Shown here in pieces: positions 1 to 5,104 of a DNA stretch of 7,264 nt. How positions within the stretch are numbered: position 1 is the first letter of the stretch; each line of letters begins with the position of its first letter. The position numbers and the translations under genes were made by a program. Location: the NCBI GenBank assembly GCA_910577805.1, contig CAJTOE010000123.1, positions 1 to 7,264 of the forward strand, given 5' to 3'. Below the pieces are notes generated by a model that saw only the letters and a list, made by a program, of their open reading frames with translations, was not told where the DNA came from and did not search any database. The DNA is from an uncultured Oscillospiraceae bacterium (lineage in GTDB: Bacteria > Bacillota > Clostridia > Oscillospirales > Oscillospiraceae).

Positions 1-2
1 TA

Positions 3-737
3 TTTCCCTATTTTCTATGTGCTGTGTGCCCCATCAAGCTGGGCAAGCCGGAGCTGGGCTACTTCCCCGGCGACAACGAGTTCCACTGCACCGTCAGCCA
101 GTCCGTCGCACCGCCGGAGCTGGGGTTCCTCTTTCCCGCCTTTGACGACCGGGCCGCCAATATCTACAACGCGCTGTTTTACGCCCGGAAGCCGGACGAG
201 CTGCATCAGGAGTTCATCGACGGCATTTTCCATACAGAGCCGCCGATGTCCGCCGCCGAGCAGAAGGAGTTATTTGAAGCCGCTCTGTCCGAGTCCTTAG
301 GCGATGCGTGCAGTGTAGAGGTGGTCCAGGCGGTCCACGAGCGGCTGGCGGACCGGATCGTCCGGCACAAGGAGAGCAAGGACCCGGAACCTCTTGCCCT
401 GACGGCAAACGACATGGGCGGCATTCTGCTGGACTGCGGCGTGGCCCAGGAGCAAATCGACGAGTTCCGGCAAAAGTGCGGCGAGCAGTTCGGCGAGGGC
501 GCGGTGCTGAGTCCCGCCAACCTCATTGACGCTGGACGTTTCCAGGTCAAAACCGCTCAGGCTACCGTGTCTGTCACGCCGGAAAACAGCTACGTGGTGG
601 AGACCCGTATCATTGACGGCCGGAAATACATTCTCATTCCCGCCGGAGAGGACGTGGAGGTCAACGGCCTTGCGGTCCGGTTCTCCGGGGAAACCAACGC
701 GCAGGAAACACAGGAAGAAGCAGGACCGCCCGTATAA
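3..737 (+). CDS. DUF4317-like protein, C-terminal part (5' end outside window)
   Basis: The reading frame is open to the left edge of the window. The codons before the first possible GTG start (position 24) encode F-P-Y-F-L-C-A-V, which run naturally into the CPIKLGKPELGYFP segment, so the gene begins upstream and the visible part is about 244 residues. I recognise the family as DUF4317, a clostridial protein of unknown function usually near 400 residues long; this comes from memory of the motif and was not searched. No membrane segment or signal peptide is visible. The visible part is mixed alpha/beta, and its last ~50 residues hold a beta-rich stretch (VSVTPENSYVVETRIIDG) before an acidic, low-complexity tail (QETQEEAGPPV). 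It ends at a strong hairpin and converges on glgB with only 17 bases between the stop codons. Function is unknown; the DUF assignment is moderately sure. Confidence 0.75.
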   Translation, partial: FPYFLCAVCPIKLGKPELGYFPGDNEFHCTVSQSVAPPELGFLFPAFDDRAANIYNALFYARKPDELHQEFIDGIFHTEPPMSAAEQKELFEAALSESLGDACSVEVVQAVHERLADRIVRHKESKDPEPLALTANDMGGILLDCGVAQEQIDEFRQKCGEQFGEGAVLSPANLIDAGRFQVKTAQATVSVTPENSYVVETRIIDGRKYILIPAGEDVEVNGLAVRFSGETNAQETQEEAGPPV

Positions 738-756
738 CGGACGGCCCTGTTTTTTT
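721..756 (+). terminator. Rho-independent terminator of the DUF4317-like gene
   Basis: Arms 721-733 and 737-749 form a 13-position stem with two mismatches around a three-base loop, followed by seven T (750-756). The left arm overlaps the last codons of the DUF4317-like gene, and the T tract overlaps the stop codon of convergent glgB. On the minus strand the hairpin is followed by a C-containing, poorly T-rich stretch, so it should act mainly on the plus strand. Confidence 0.75.
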
Positions 757-2512
757 ATATGATTTGATAGTACACGCCGGAAAACGGCGTTAAATGCAGC
801 GCAAACGTCCCGCCCGACGGGCGTTTGACCGTCTCTGTTCCAAGCTCGCTGCTCATCACCAGCCGCAGTTCTCCCGCCTTGGGGATTTTCAGCTGATAGT
901 CCTGGGGCTGGGCGGAGAAGTTGAACACCGCCGCCAGCCGTTCCCCGCCGCCGGAGCGCTGGATAGCGTATATGCAGCGCTCCTCCTGGTGGCAGTCCAG
1001 CCACTGGAAGCCCTCCGGCCGGTAATCTCCCTCCCAGAGGGCCGGGTGGGTCAGATAGAGCTGGTTGAGGGCTTTCATAAAGCTCTGGAAATCCTGGTGG
1101 GCCGGGTAGTCCAACAGCCCCCAGTCCTGCTCTCGCTTTTCGTCCCACTCCCGGAAGTGGCCGATCTCGTTGCCCATAAAATTGAGCTTTTTTCCCGGAT
1201 GGGCGTACATGTACATATAAAACGCCCTGGCCTGGGGGAACTTGTCCTCATACGCGCCGTTCATCTGCTGTAAAATCGTTGCCTTGCCGTGGACCACCTC
1301 GTCATGGGAGAGAGGCAGCAAATGCCGGTGGCCGTAAAAATAGGACATGGCAAAGGTCAGCTTGTGGTAGTCCCGGCTGCGGTACTCCGGGCCGCTGCGG
1401 AAGTAATCCAGGGTGTCGTGCATCCACCCTAAATCCCACTTGTAGTCAAAGCCCAAGCCCCCTTCCGCCGCCGGCTTGGTCACGTTCGGGAAGGTCGTGG
1501 AATCCTCCGCCGCTAAAATGGCGGTGGGGTGGCGCTCCTTCAGCCCTCTGTTCATGTTCTTCAAAAACTCCACCGCATTGCCGTTGACGCCCCGCGCCGG
1601 GTCCCCCTGCCAATAGATGGCCCGGCTCACCGCGTCCATCCGCAGACCGTCCATGTGGTACTCCGCCAGCCAGTAGTTGGCCGCGGACTGCAAAAAGCTC
1701 CGGACCTCCCCGCGGGAGTGCATGAAGTTGAAGCTTCCCCACTCGCTCTCTCCCACCGCGCTGCTGGGGTACTCATAGAGGGGCGTGCCGTCATACTGGG
1801 CCAGGGCGTAGCCGTCCACCGCGAAGTGGACCGGCACAAAGTCCATGATAACGCCGATGTTTTCCCGGTGGCAGGAGTCCACAAAGGCTTTTAGCTGATT
1901 GGCTGTGCCGTATCGGGAGGTGGGGCTGAAAAAGCCGGTGGTCTGGTAGCCCCAGGACTCGTCGCAGGGGTACTCCGCCAGAGGCATCAGCTCCAGGTAA
2001 TTGTAGCCCTGGTCCTTGGCGTAGGGGATCAGCCGGTCGATCATCTCCTCGTAGCTGTACCACGCGTCCGCCCAGTCAGAGGGCTTTTGGAAGGACCCGA
2101 AATGGACCTCGAAAATGTTCAGCGGGCCGCTTTTTCCATCGGTGCGCCTGCGCATCCAGCCCTCGTCGTGGAACGTATAGGACAAGTCCCGCAGGATAGA
2201 CGCGCTGTTGGGCCGCAGTTCCATGCCGAAGCCGTAGGGGTCACAGTGGTCCACAAAGCCGCCGTCCCGCCGGTAGATCCGGTACTTGTACATCATGCCC
2301 GGCTGGGCGTCCTCCACGAAGCACTCCCAGAAGTTGCCGTCGTGGATTTTCTGCATGGGGACCTCCTGCCACTGGCTGAACTCCCCAATGAGCGCGATGC
2401 GGGAGGCGCTGGGCGCGAAGGTCCGGAACACAAAGCCGTTTCCGGACCTGTGTGCGCCTAAATATTGATACGCGTCAAAAACCTGACCGGTATAAAAACC
2501 GTAAAAATCCAT
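755..2512 (-). CDS. glgB: 1,4-alpha-glucan branching enzyme (GH13)
   Basis: Cytoplasmic glycogen branching enzyme: it cuts alpha-1,4 chains and re-attaches them by alpha-1,6 bonds. The protein is 585 residues from the ATG at 2512. That start is preceded by AGGAGG (2522-2527) at good spacing; the frame extends 22 codons further upstream, but those have no comparable site. Domains: a CBM48-type beta sandwich at about 15-105 (GNGFVFRTFAPSASRIALIG), then the GH13 barrel, then an all-beta C-terminal domain from about 495. All four GH13 motifs are intact: region I DFVPVHF (224-230), region II GLRMDAVSR with nucleophile D293, region III AAEDST with acid/base E336, and region IV LSHDEVVHGK with D404. 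It is shorter than the 640-730 residues of enterobacterial GlgB because the extra N-terminal module is absent, which is common in Firmicutes. No other glycogen genes are adjacent, so it appears monocistronic. It is divergent from a TetR gene whose operator candidates overlap its promoter. Confidence 0.96.
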   Translation of the reverse strand: MDFYGFYTGQVFDAYQYLGAHRSGNGFVFRTFAPSASRIALIGEFSQWQEVPMQKIHDGNFWECFVEDAQPGMMYKYRIYRRDGGFVDHCDPYGFGMELRPNSASILRDLSYTFHDEGWMRRRTDGKSGPLNIFEVHFGSFQKPSDWADAWYSYEEMIDRLIPYAKDQGYNYLELMPLAEYPCDESWGYQTTGFFSPTSRYGTANQLKAFVDSCHRENIGVIMDFVPVHFAVDGYALAQYDGTPLYEYPSSAVGESEWGSFNFMHSRGEVRSFLQSAANYWLAEYHMDGLRMDAVSRAIYWQGDPARGVNGNAVEFLKNMNRGLKERHPTAILAAEDSTTFPNVTKPAAEGGLGFDYKWDLGWMHDTLDYFRSGPEYRSRDYHKLTFAMSYFYGHRHLLPLSHDEVVHGKATILQQMNGAYEDKFPQARAFYMYMYAHPGKKLNFMGNEIGHFREWDEKREQDWGLLDYPAHQDFQSFMKALNQLYLTHPALWEGDYRPEGFQWLDCHQEERCIYAIQRSGGGERLAAVFNFSAQPQDYQLKIPKAGELRLVMSSELGTETVKRPSGGTFALHLTPFSGVYYQII

Positions 2513-2541
2513 TTGCGAATCCCTCCTGTTTCTGGTAAAAT
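2513..2541 (+). promoter_or_regulatory. Candidate promoter of the tetR gene, facing the glgB promoter
   Basis: Plus strand: -35 TTGCGA (2513-2518), a 17-bp spacer, and -10 TAAAAT (2536-2541) with an extended -10 TG one base ahead (2533-2534). It lies in the glgB leader, so the two -10 boxes are two bases apart and the promoters fire towards each other. The predicted tetR leader is about 95 bases and contains both palindromes and the 13-bp hairpin. Confidence 0.4.
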
Positions 2542-2542
2542 C

Positions 2543-2571
2543 AGAGTAGCGGACTTGTCCGCATTTGTCCA
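2543..2571 (-). promoter_or_regulatory. Candidate sigma-A promoter of glgB
   Basis: Read on the minus strand: -35 TGGACA (2566-2571), a 17-bp spacer, and -10 TACTCT (2543-2548). Transcription would begin near 2536, giving a leader of about 24 bases before the glgB ATG. A perfect palindrome sits exactly inside the spacer, a typical repressor position. Assigned by eye from consensus similarity. Confidence 0.5.
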
Positions 2572-2579
2572 CCGACAAA
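2549..2579. promoter_or_regulatory. Two palindromic operator candidates between glgB and tetR
   Basis: Palindrome 1 is gcggac-tt-gtccgc (2549-2562). Palindrome 2 is tttgtc-cacc-gacaaa (2564-2579). Both are perfect, both contain a TTGTCC word in the same direction (2555-2560 and 2565-2570, ten bases apart), and together they cover the glgB -35 and spacer. TetR-family proteins normally bind such palindromes next to their own gene, so control of glgB, tetR or both by the adjacent regulator is the simplest reading. This is inferred. Confidence 0.5.
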
Positions 2580-2581
2580 AA

Positions 2582-2613
2582 CCGCCGGGAGTTGGAAAAA
2601 CAACTCCCGGCGG
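2582..2613. terminator. Perfect 13-bp hairpin; terminator geometry on the minus strand
   Basis: Arms 2582-2594 and 2601-2613 pair perfectly (ccgccgggagttg and its complement) around the loop gaaaaa. On the minus strand the stem is followed at once by TTTTTG, a good intrinsic terminator that would stop any antisense transcript from entering glgB from tetR. On the plus strand a T6 run (2624-2629) comes only after a 10-base gap, so it is a weaker attenuator candidate in the tetR leader. Confidence 0.6.
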
Positions 2614-2643
2614 AAATCGTCTGTTTTTTGGAGGGACTTGCCT

Positions 2644-3183
2644 ATGGACCTGCGGGTGGAAAAAACGGAAAAAGCCATCCGGAACGCCTTTCTGGAGCTG
2701 CGCGCCAAGCGGGCACTGGAAAAAATCTCCGTGAAAGAGCTATGCCAGCTTGCCGAAATTAATAAGTCCACGTTCTACGCCCATTACCGGGATGTGTACG
2801 ACCTGTCGGATACCCTGGAGGCGGAAACGGTCGCCTCGATTCTGGACAGCCTCCCGAAGGAGCGGGAGTACTCGGTCCATAGCGTGGAGCAGTTTACCAG
2901 GGATTTATGTCTGGCCTTTGCGGCGCATATTTCGCTCATTAATATCCTGTTTTCCGGCAAAGAGCAAAACCGGCTTTCGGTTTATATAGAGAACAGTCTG
3001 AAAGCTGTGATTTTTGAGAAATATCCCGCGTTTCAGGGCAATTTGGAAAAAAATATTCTGCTCTCCTACTGCATCCAGGGGGCGTATCACGCCTACGTGA
3101 ACCACCCCGACACCGATGTGGCTGTGCTGGTGGATGTGATCGGGAATATCTCCCGGACGCTTGGTCCGCTGTTTCGGGATTGA
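2644..3183 (+). CDS. TetR/AcrR-family transcriptional regulator
   Basis: A 179-residue DNA-binding regulator, normal length for the family. The N-terminal helix-turn-helix is clear: the segment around residues 27-46 (EKISVKELCQLAEINKSTFY) is the classic TetR recognition region, followed by AHYRDVYDL. The C-terminal ~120 residues are helical and hydrophobic, with no ligand-binding motif I can name; the overall type resembles the DhaS-like TetR group common in Clostridia. Start ATG 2644 is chosen because GGAGGG (2630-2635) lies 8 bases upstream; the TTG at 2638 is less likely. It is divergent from glgB and shares a region with two palindromes, so autoregulation and control of glgB are likely but not shown. 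It ends 9 bases from the convergent DUF6809-like gene with no clear terminator between them. Confidence 0.92.
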   Translation: MDLRVEKTEKAIRNAFLELRAKRALEKISVKELCQLAEINKSTFYAHYRDVYDLSDTLEAETVASILDSLPKEREYSVHSVEQFTRDLCLAFAAHISLINILFSGKEQNRLSVYIENSLKAVIFEKYPAFQGNLEKNILLSYCIQGAYHAYVNHPDTDVAVLVDVIGNISRTLGPLFRD

Positions 3184-3192
3184 GGCGTTTTG

Positions 3193-3486
3193 TCAGAGCG
3201 TTTCCAGCTCGTTTGGCTCTGCCAGCTCCTTGGAGAGCATCATGCCCAGACGAAAGCCGTTGAGAAAGCCTTGATGCTCGTGCGACAGGCAGGAGGAGGA
3301 CCAAACATTCCAAAGCGGAAGCGCCTGCTCTTGGGAAAGGCCGGCGTGTGCCAGGGTCTGGCGGAAATGGCTTTGGCTGCGCTGGGTTTCTTCGGTTCGC
3401 TGGTAGAGTCTGTGCAGATCCATACCAGGTTCGACGCAATCTGAGTCCAGGACTGCGGCGTAGAAAATGCGATTTAACAATTCCAT
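3193..3486 (-). CDS. DUF6809-like small protein
   Basis: A 97-residue protein of unknown function. The start ATG at 3486 has a strong site AAGGAGG (3492-3498) five bases upstream. Two features suggest the clostridial DUF6809 family: a short N-terminal start (MELLNRIFYAAV) and a C-terminal GFRLGMMLSKEL motif at residues 77-88, where family members carry F-x-x-GFRLG-x-x-M. This is recognition from memory and was not searched. It has no membrane helix or signal peptide and is probably helical and cytoplasmic. Upstream it carries an operator-like palindrome array, and the next gene upstream on the same strand encodes a ribbon-helix-helix protein, so the two may form a regulator-target pair. Confidence 0.75.
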   Translation of the reverse strand: MELLNRIFYAAVLDSDCVEPGMDLHRLYQRTEETQRSQSHFRQTLAHAGLSQEQALPLWNVWSSSCLSHEHQGFLNGFRLGMMLSKELAEPNELETL

Positions 3487-3496
3487 AAAAACCTCC

Positions 3497-3524
3497 TTGA
3501 TTTTTCCCGGAGGTTTGATATAAT
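3497..3524 (+). promoter_or_regulatory. Candidate plus-strand promoter inside the palindrome
   Basis: TTGATT (3497-3502), a 16-bp spacer, and a perfect -10 TATAAT (3519-3524) on the plus strand. It points away from the DUF6809-like gene towards the hairpin at 3591-3635. No plus-strand gene follows, so any transcript would be a ~105-nt non-coding RNA. The TATAAT could also be a by-product of the AT-rich palindrome centre. Confidence 0.35.
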
Positions 3525-3585
3525 AGATTTATCAAACCTCCATAGGTTATTAACCTCCATGGATTAGTAATCTCCACGGGTTTGG
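3509..3585. promoter_or_regulatory. Operator-like array: 12-bp inverted repeat plus three 17-bp direct repeats
   Basis: A perfect 12-bp inverted repeat (ggaggtttgata at 3509-3520; complement at 3530-3541) has a 9-base centre. From its right arm, three units of exactly 17 bp follow, starting with A-A-(C/T)-C-T-C-C-A at 3535, 3552 and 3569. The unit junctions are themselves near-perfect palindromes: aggttattaacct (centre 3550) and gattagtaatc (centre 3567). The array lies upstream of the DUF6809-like gene and downstream of the RHH gene. Repeated half-sites at fixed spacing are typical of cooperative repressor binding, as seen with RHH proteins; the binder is inferred. Confidence 0.65.
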
Positions 3586-3590
3586 TGATT

Positions 3591-3635
3591 GAGTTCCGGT
3601 TTGGACTTTTCGGGGTCGCCGGAACTCTTATTTTT
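3591..3635 (+). terminator. Candidate intrinsic terminator, plus strand
   Basis: Arms gagttccgg (3591-3599) and ccggaactc (3619-3627) are a perfect 9-bp stem with a 19-base loop, followed by ttattttt (3628-3635). On the minus strand there is no T tract after the stem, so it would not stop the RHH transcript efficiently. The T tract overlaps the RHH stop codon. Confidence 0.5.
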
Positions 3636-3792
3636 CGTCCGCCTTCATCCCTGATTTAAGCAATTCTACACATGTTTGGCCCGTTGCTTTGCAATATTCC
3701 ATAATTTCTCTCTTCTCATCCTGCGTTACTCTTATGTGAATATTGGCATTTCTGGGATTCTCCTTCGGCGGTCTTCCTGTTCTGGGCGGCAT
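3628..3792 (-). CDS. Small ribbon-helix-helix (Arc/CopG-like) protein
   Basis: A 54-residue frame, too short for many gene callers. The start ATG at 3792 follows GAGGTG (3801-3806) by eight bases. The sequence begins with a basic GRPPKENPRN tail, then a short beta strand (ANIHIRV, 16-22), then two helices: DEKREIMEYCKATG (25-38) and TCVELLKSGMK (40-50). This is the ribbon-helix-helix pattern of Arc/MetJ/CopG-type DNA-binding proteins and of accessory proteins found on mobile elements in Clostridia. All five arginines are AGA, unlike the CGG/CGC-rich genes around it, and the region is AT-richer, which suggests horizontal acquisition. It probably binds DNA as a dimer, and the nearby 17-bp array is a natural candidate target. 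No toxin partner is visible. Confidence 0.8.
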   Translation of the reverse strand: MPPRTGRPPKENPRNANIHIRVTQDEKREIMEYCKATGQTCVELLKSGMKADEK

Positions 3793-3825
3793 CTCTATTT
3801 CACCTCTCTTTATGCCTGTACTCTC

Positions 3826-3854
3826 ATACTAAGTGTGTGGGCGAAAATTGTCGA
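3826..3854 (-). promoter_or_regulatory. Candidate promoter of the RHH gene
   Basis: Minus strand: -35 TCGACA (3849-3854), a 17-bp spacer, and -10 TAGTAT (3826-3831). Transcription would start near 3819, about 27 bases before the RHH ATG. Confidence 0.5.
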
Positions 3855-3908
3855 GTGCTTTTTGCAAAAAAAGTTTAAGTTGTGCAGTGGTGCGGCCCTT
3901 CGGCTTCA

Positions 3909-4045
3909 CCCTCATCCGTCACGCTTCGCGTGCCTCCCTACCCCCCCTCTGTCTCGCTGTGCTCGACATCTCCCCCTGACAGGGGGAGTCGGCCTTCCCC
4001 CACTAGGGGGAAGGTGGCGACGCCGCAGGCGGTGACGGATGAGGG
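3909..4045. repeat. 137-bp palindromic intergenic repeat (MITE/REP-like)
   Basis: Perfect 14-bp terminal inverted repeats: ccctcatccgtcac (3909-3922) and its complement (4032-4045). Inside are two perfect hairpins, ctccccct-gac-agggggag (3972-3990 region) and ccttccccc-acta-gggggaagg (3994-4015 region), plus a small cacg/cgtg hairpin. It has no coding capacity of its own. This GC-rich structure with CTCATCCGTC ends resembles an intergenic repeat scattered through many Oscillospiraceae genomes (from memory). A target-site duplication is not evident. Together with the promoters on each side it accounts for the gene-free stretch 3793-4215. Confidence 0.7.
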
Positions 4046-4065
4046 GGAGGGAAGCTAAAGGGCTA

Positions 4066-4131
4066 CTCCACCTTACGAATCGAAAATATGCTCAAGGAAG
4101 AACTTGACAAAATACGGCTCTGTGCTATATT
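4066..4131 (+). promoter_or_regulatory. Patatin-gene promoter with upstream conserved element
   Basis: Perfect -35 TTGACA (4104-4109), a 16-bp spacer, and -10 TATATT (4126-4131) with an extended -10 TG (4123-4124). A 20-bp element, ctccaccttacgaatcgaaa, begins at 4066, exactly 38 bp before the -35. The same element at the same distance precedes the T-box promoter at 6624. Transcription should start close to 4138. Confidence 0.7.
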
Positions 4132-4215
4132 GATTCCATGAGAAACTGGCATCAATTGGGTTTTCCTGGGAAAACTAATCAATATCAATCAAGACAGGAG
4201 CTGGATCAATTTTCA

Positions 4216-5067
4216 ATGAAGACTGGAATTGTTTTGGAGGGCGGAGCCTTGCGGACCATTTTTTCCAGCGGGGTGTGTGACGCGCTGCTGGAAGGCGGGC
4301 TGCTGCCGGACTATGTGATCGGCGTGTCGGCGGGCATTGCCTACGGAGTGAGCTATGTGTCGGGACAGCCCCGGCGGAATTTAAAGATATTGACGCAATA
4401 CGCCAATGACAAGCGGTATATGGGGGTAAAAAATCTGCTGCGGAAAGACAACCAGAGCTATTTTGGCCTGGAGTTTACCTATGAGACGATCCCCAACGAG
4501 CTGATTCCCTTTGACTACGAGGCGTTTGCGGCCTACCCCGGCGAAATAGAGGCGGTGGTGACCAATCTGGAGACCGGCGAGGCGGAGTATTTTCCGGTGC
4601 CCCGGCGGGACGACAAGTTCATCGTGCTTCAGGCCACCTGCGCTCTGCCGCTGCTGTTCCCCGTCTTTGACCTGGACGGAAAGCTGTGCATGGATGGAGG
4701 GGTAGCTGATTCGATTCCATACAAGCGGGCCTTTGAGATGGGCTGTGACCGGGTGGTGGTGGTGCTGACCAAGACACGGAGCTACATCCGCAAAAAAGAA
4801 AAGCTGATGCCGGTCCTGCGGAGAAAATACAAGCAGTACCCTAAGTTTTTGGCCTGTATGGAGAAGCGGGCGGAGGAGTATAACCGCTGTCGGGAGGAGT
4901 TATTCCAGTTGGAGCGGGAGGGGAAGGTCCTGGTAATCGCGCCGAACAACACCCTGGGGGTGAAGCGAATCGAACGGGATACAGAAAAGCTCCAGCTTCT
5001 GTGGGGGGAGGGCTACCAGATGGCCGTCCAGCGCATGGAAGAGGTCCGGGCGTTTTGGGGGAAATAA
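4216..5067 (+). CDS. Patatin-like phospholipase family protein
   Basis: A predicted cytoplasmic serine lipid acyl hydrolase of the bacterial patatin family, 283 residues from ATG 4216. Catalytic parts are all visible: the glycine-rich oxyanion loop EGGALR (8-13), the nucleophile elbow GVSAG with S38, and the dyad aspartate D160 in DGGVADSIP. The C-terminal ~90 residues are basic and helical (KKEKLMPVLRRKYKQYPKF). It lacks a signal peptide. The start is chosen by family similarity (MKTGIVLEGGA is the usual N-terminus); the only upstream purine-rich site, AGGAG (4196-4200), is 15 bases away, which is long. The frame extends to an in-frame ATG at 4138 that coincides with the predicted transcription start, so a leaderless form with 26 extra residues is possible. 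The GRAM-like gene follows 66 bases later. The natural substrate is unknown. Confidence 0.93.
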   Translation: MKTGIVLEGGALRTIFSSGVCDALLEGGLLPDYVIGVSAGIAYGVSYVSGQPRRNLKILTQYANDKRYMGVKNLLRKDNQSYFGLEFTYETIPNELIPFDYEAFAAYPGEIEAVVTNLETGEAEYFPVPRRDDKFIVLQATCALPLLFPVFDLDGKLCMDGGVADSIPYKRAFEMGCDRVVVVLTKTRSYIRKKEKLMPVLRRKYKQYPKFLACMEKRAEEYNRCREELFQLEREGKVLVIAPNNTLGVKRIERDTEKLQLLWGEGYQMAVQRMEEVRAFWGK

Positions 5068-5075
5068 ATTTTGGG

Positions 5076-5104
5076 AAAAACGCATATAGAACCATGTGTT
5101 TTTT
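5076..5104 (+). terminator. Weak AT-rich hairpin after the patatin gene
   Basis: Arms aaaaacgcat (5076-5085) and atgtgttttt (5094-5103) pair with one G-U wobble around an eight-base loop, ending in a T run. It could act as a partial terminator between the patatin gene and the next gene. The stem is AT-rich and probably leaky. Confidence 0.35.

Noticed and set aside
297..1148. 283-residue minus-strand open frame spanning the DUF4317-like gene and the end of glgB
   Set aside because: It lies antisense to one real gene and out of frame with glgB, has a proline/glycine-rich composition typical of a GC-rich shadow frame, and shows no domain pattern.
2939..3577. 212-residue minus-strand frame through the operator array and tetR
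   Set aside because: It overlaps tetR antisense and the DUF6809-like gene in another frame; it has no convincing ribosome site or domain.
3509..3585. CRISPR-like array
   Set aside because: The units are 17 bp with no spacers, are imperfect, and are palindromic at the junctions, which fits operators or iterons and not repeat-spacer structure; no cas genes are present.
3628..3792. Antitoxin of a toxin-antitoxin pair
   Set aside because: RHH proteins are common antitoxins, but neither neighbour resembles a RelE/ParE, MazF or PIN toxin, so the call is not supported.
3676..4035. 119-residue plus-strand frame
   Set aside because: It is antisense to the 54-residue RHH gene and then runs into the inverted repeat, where its composition becomes low-complexity.
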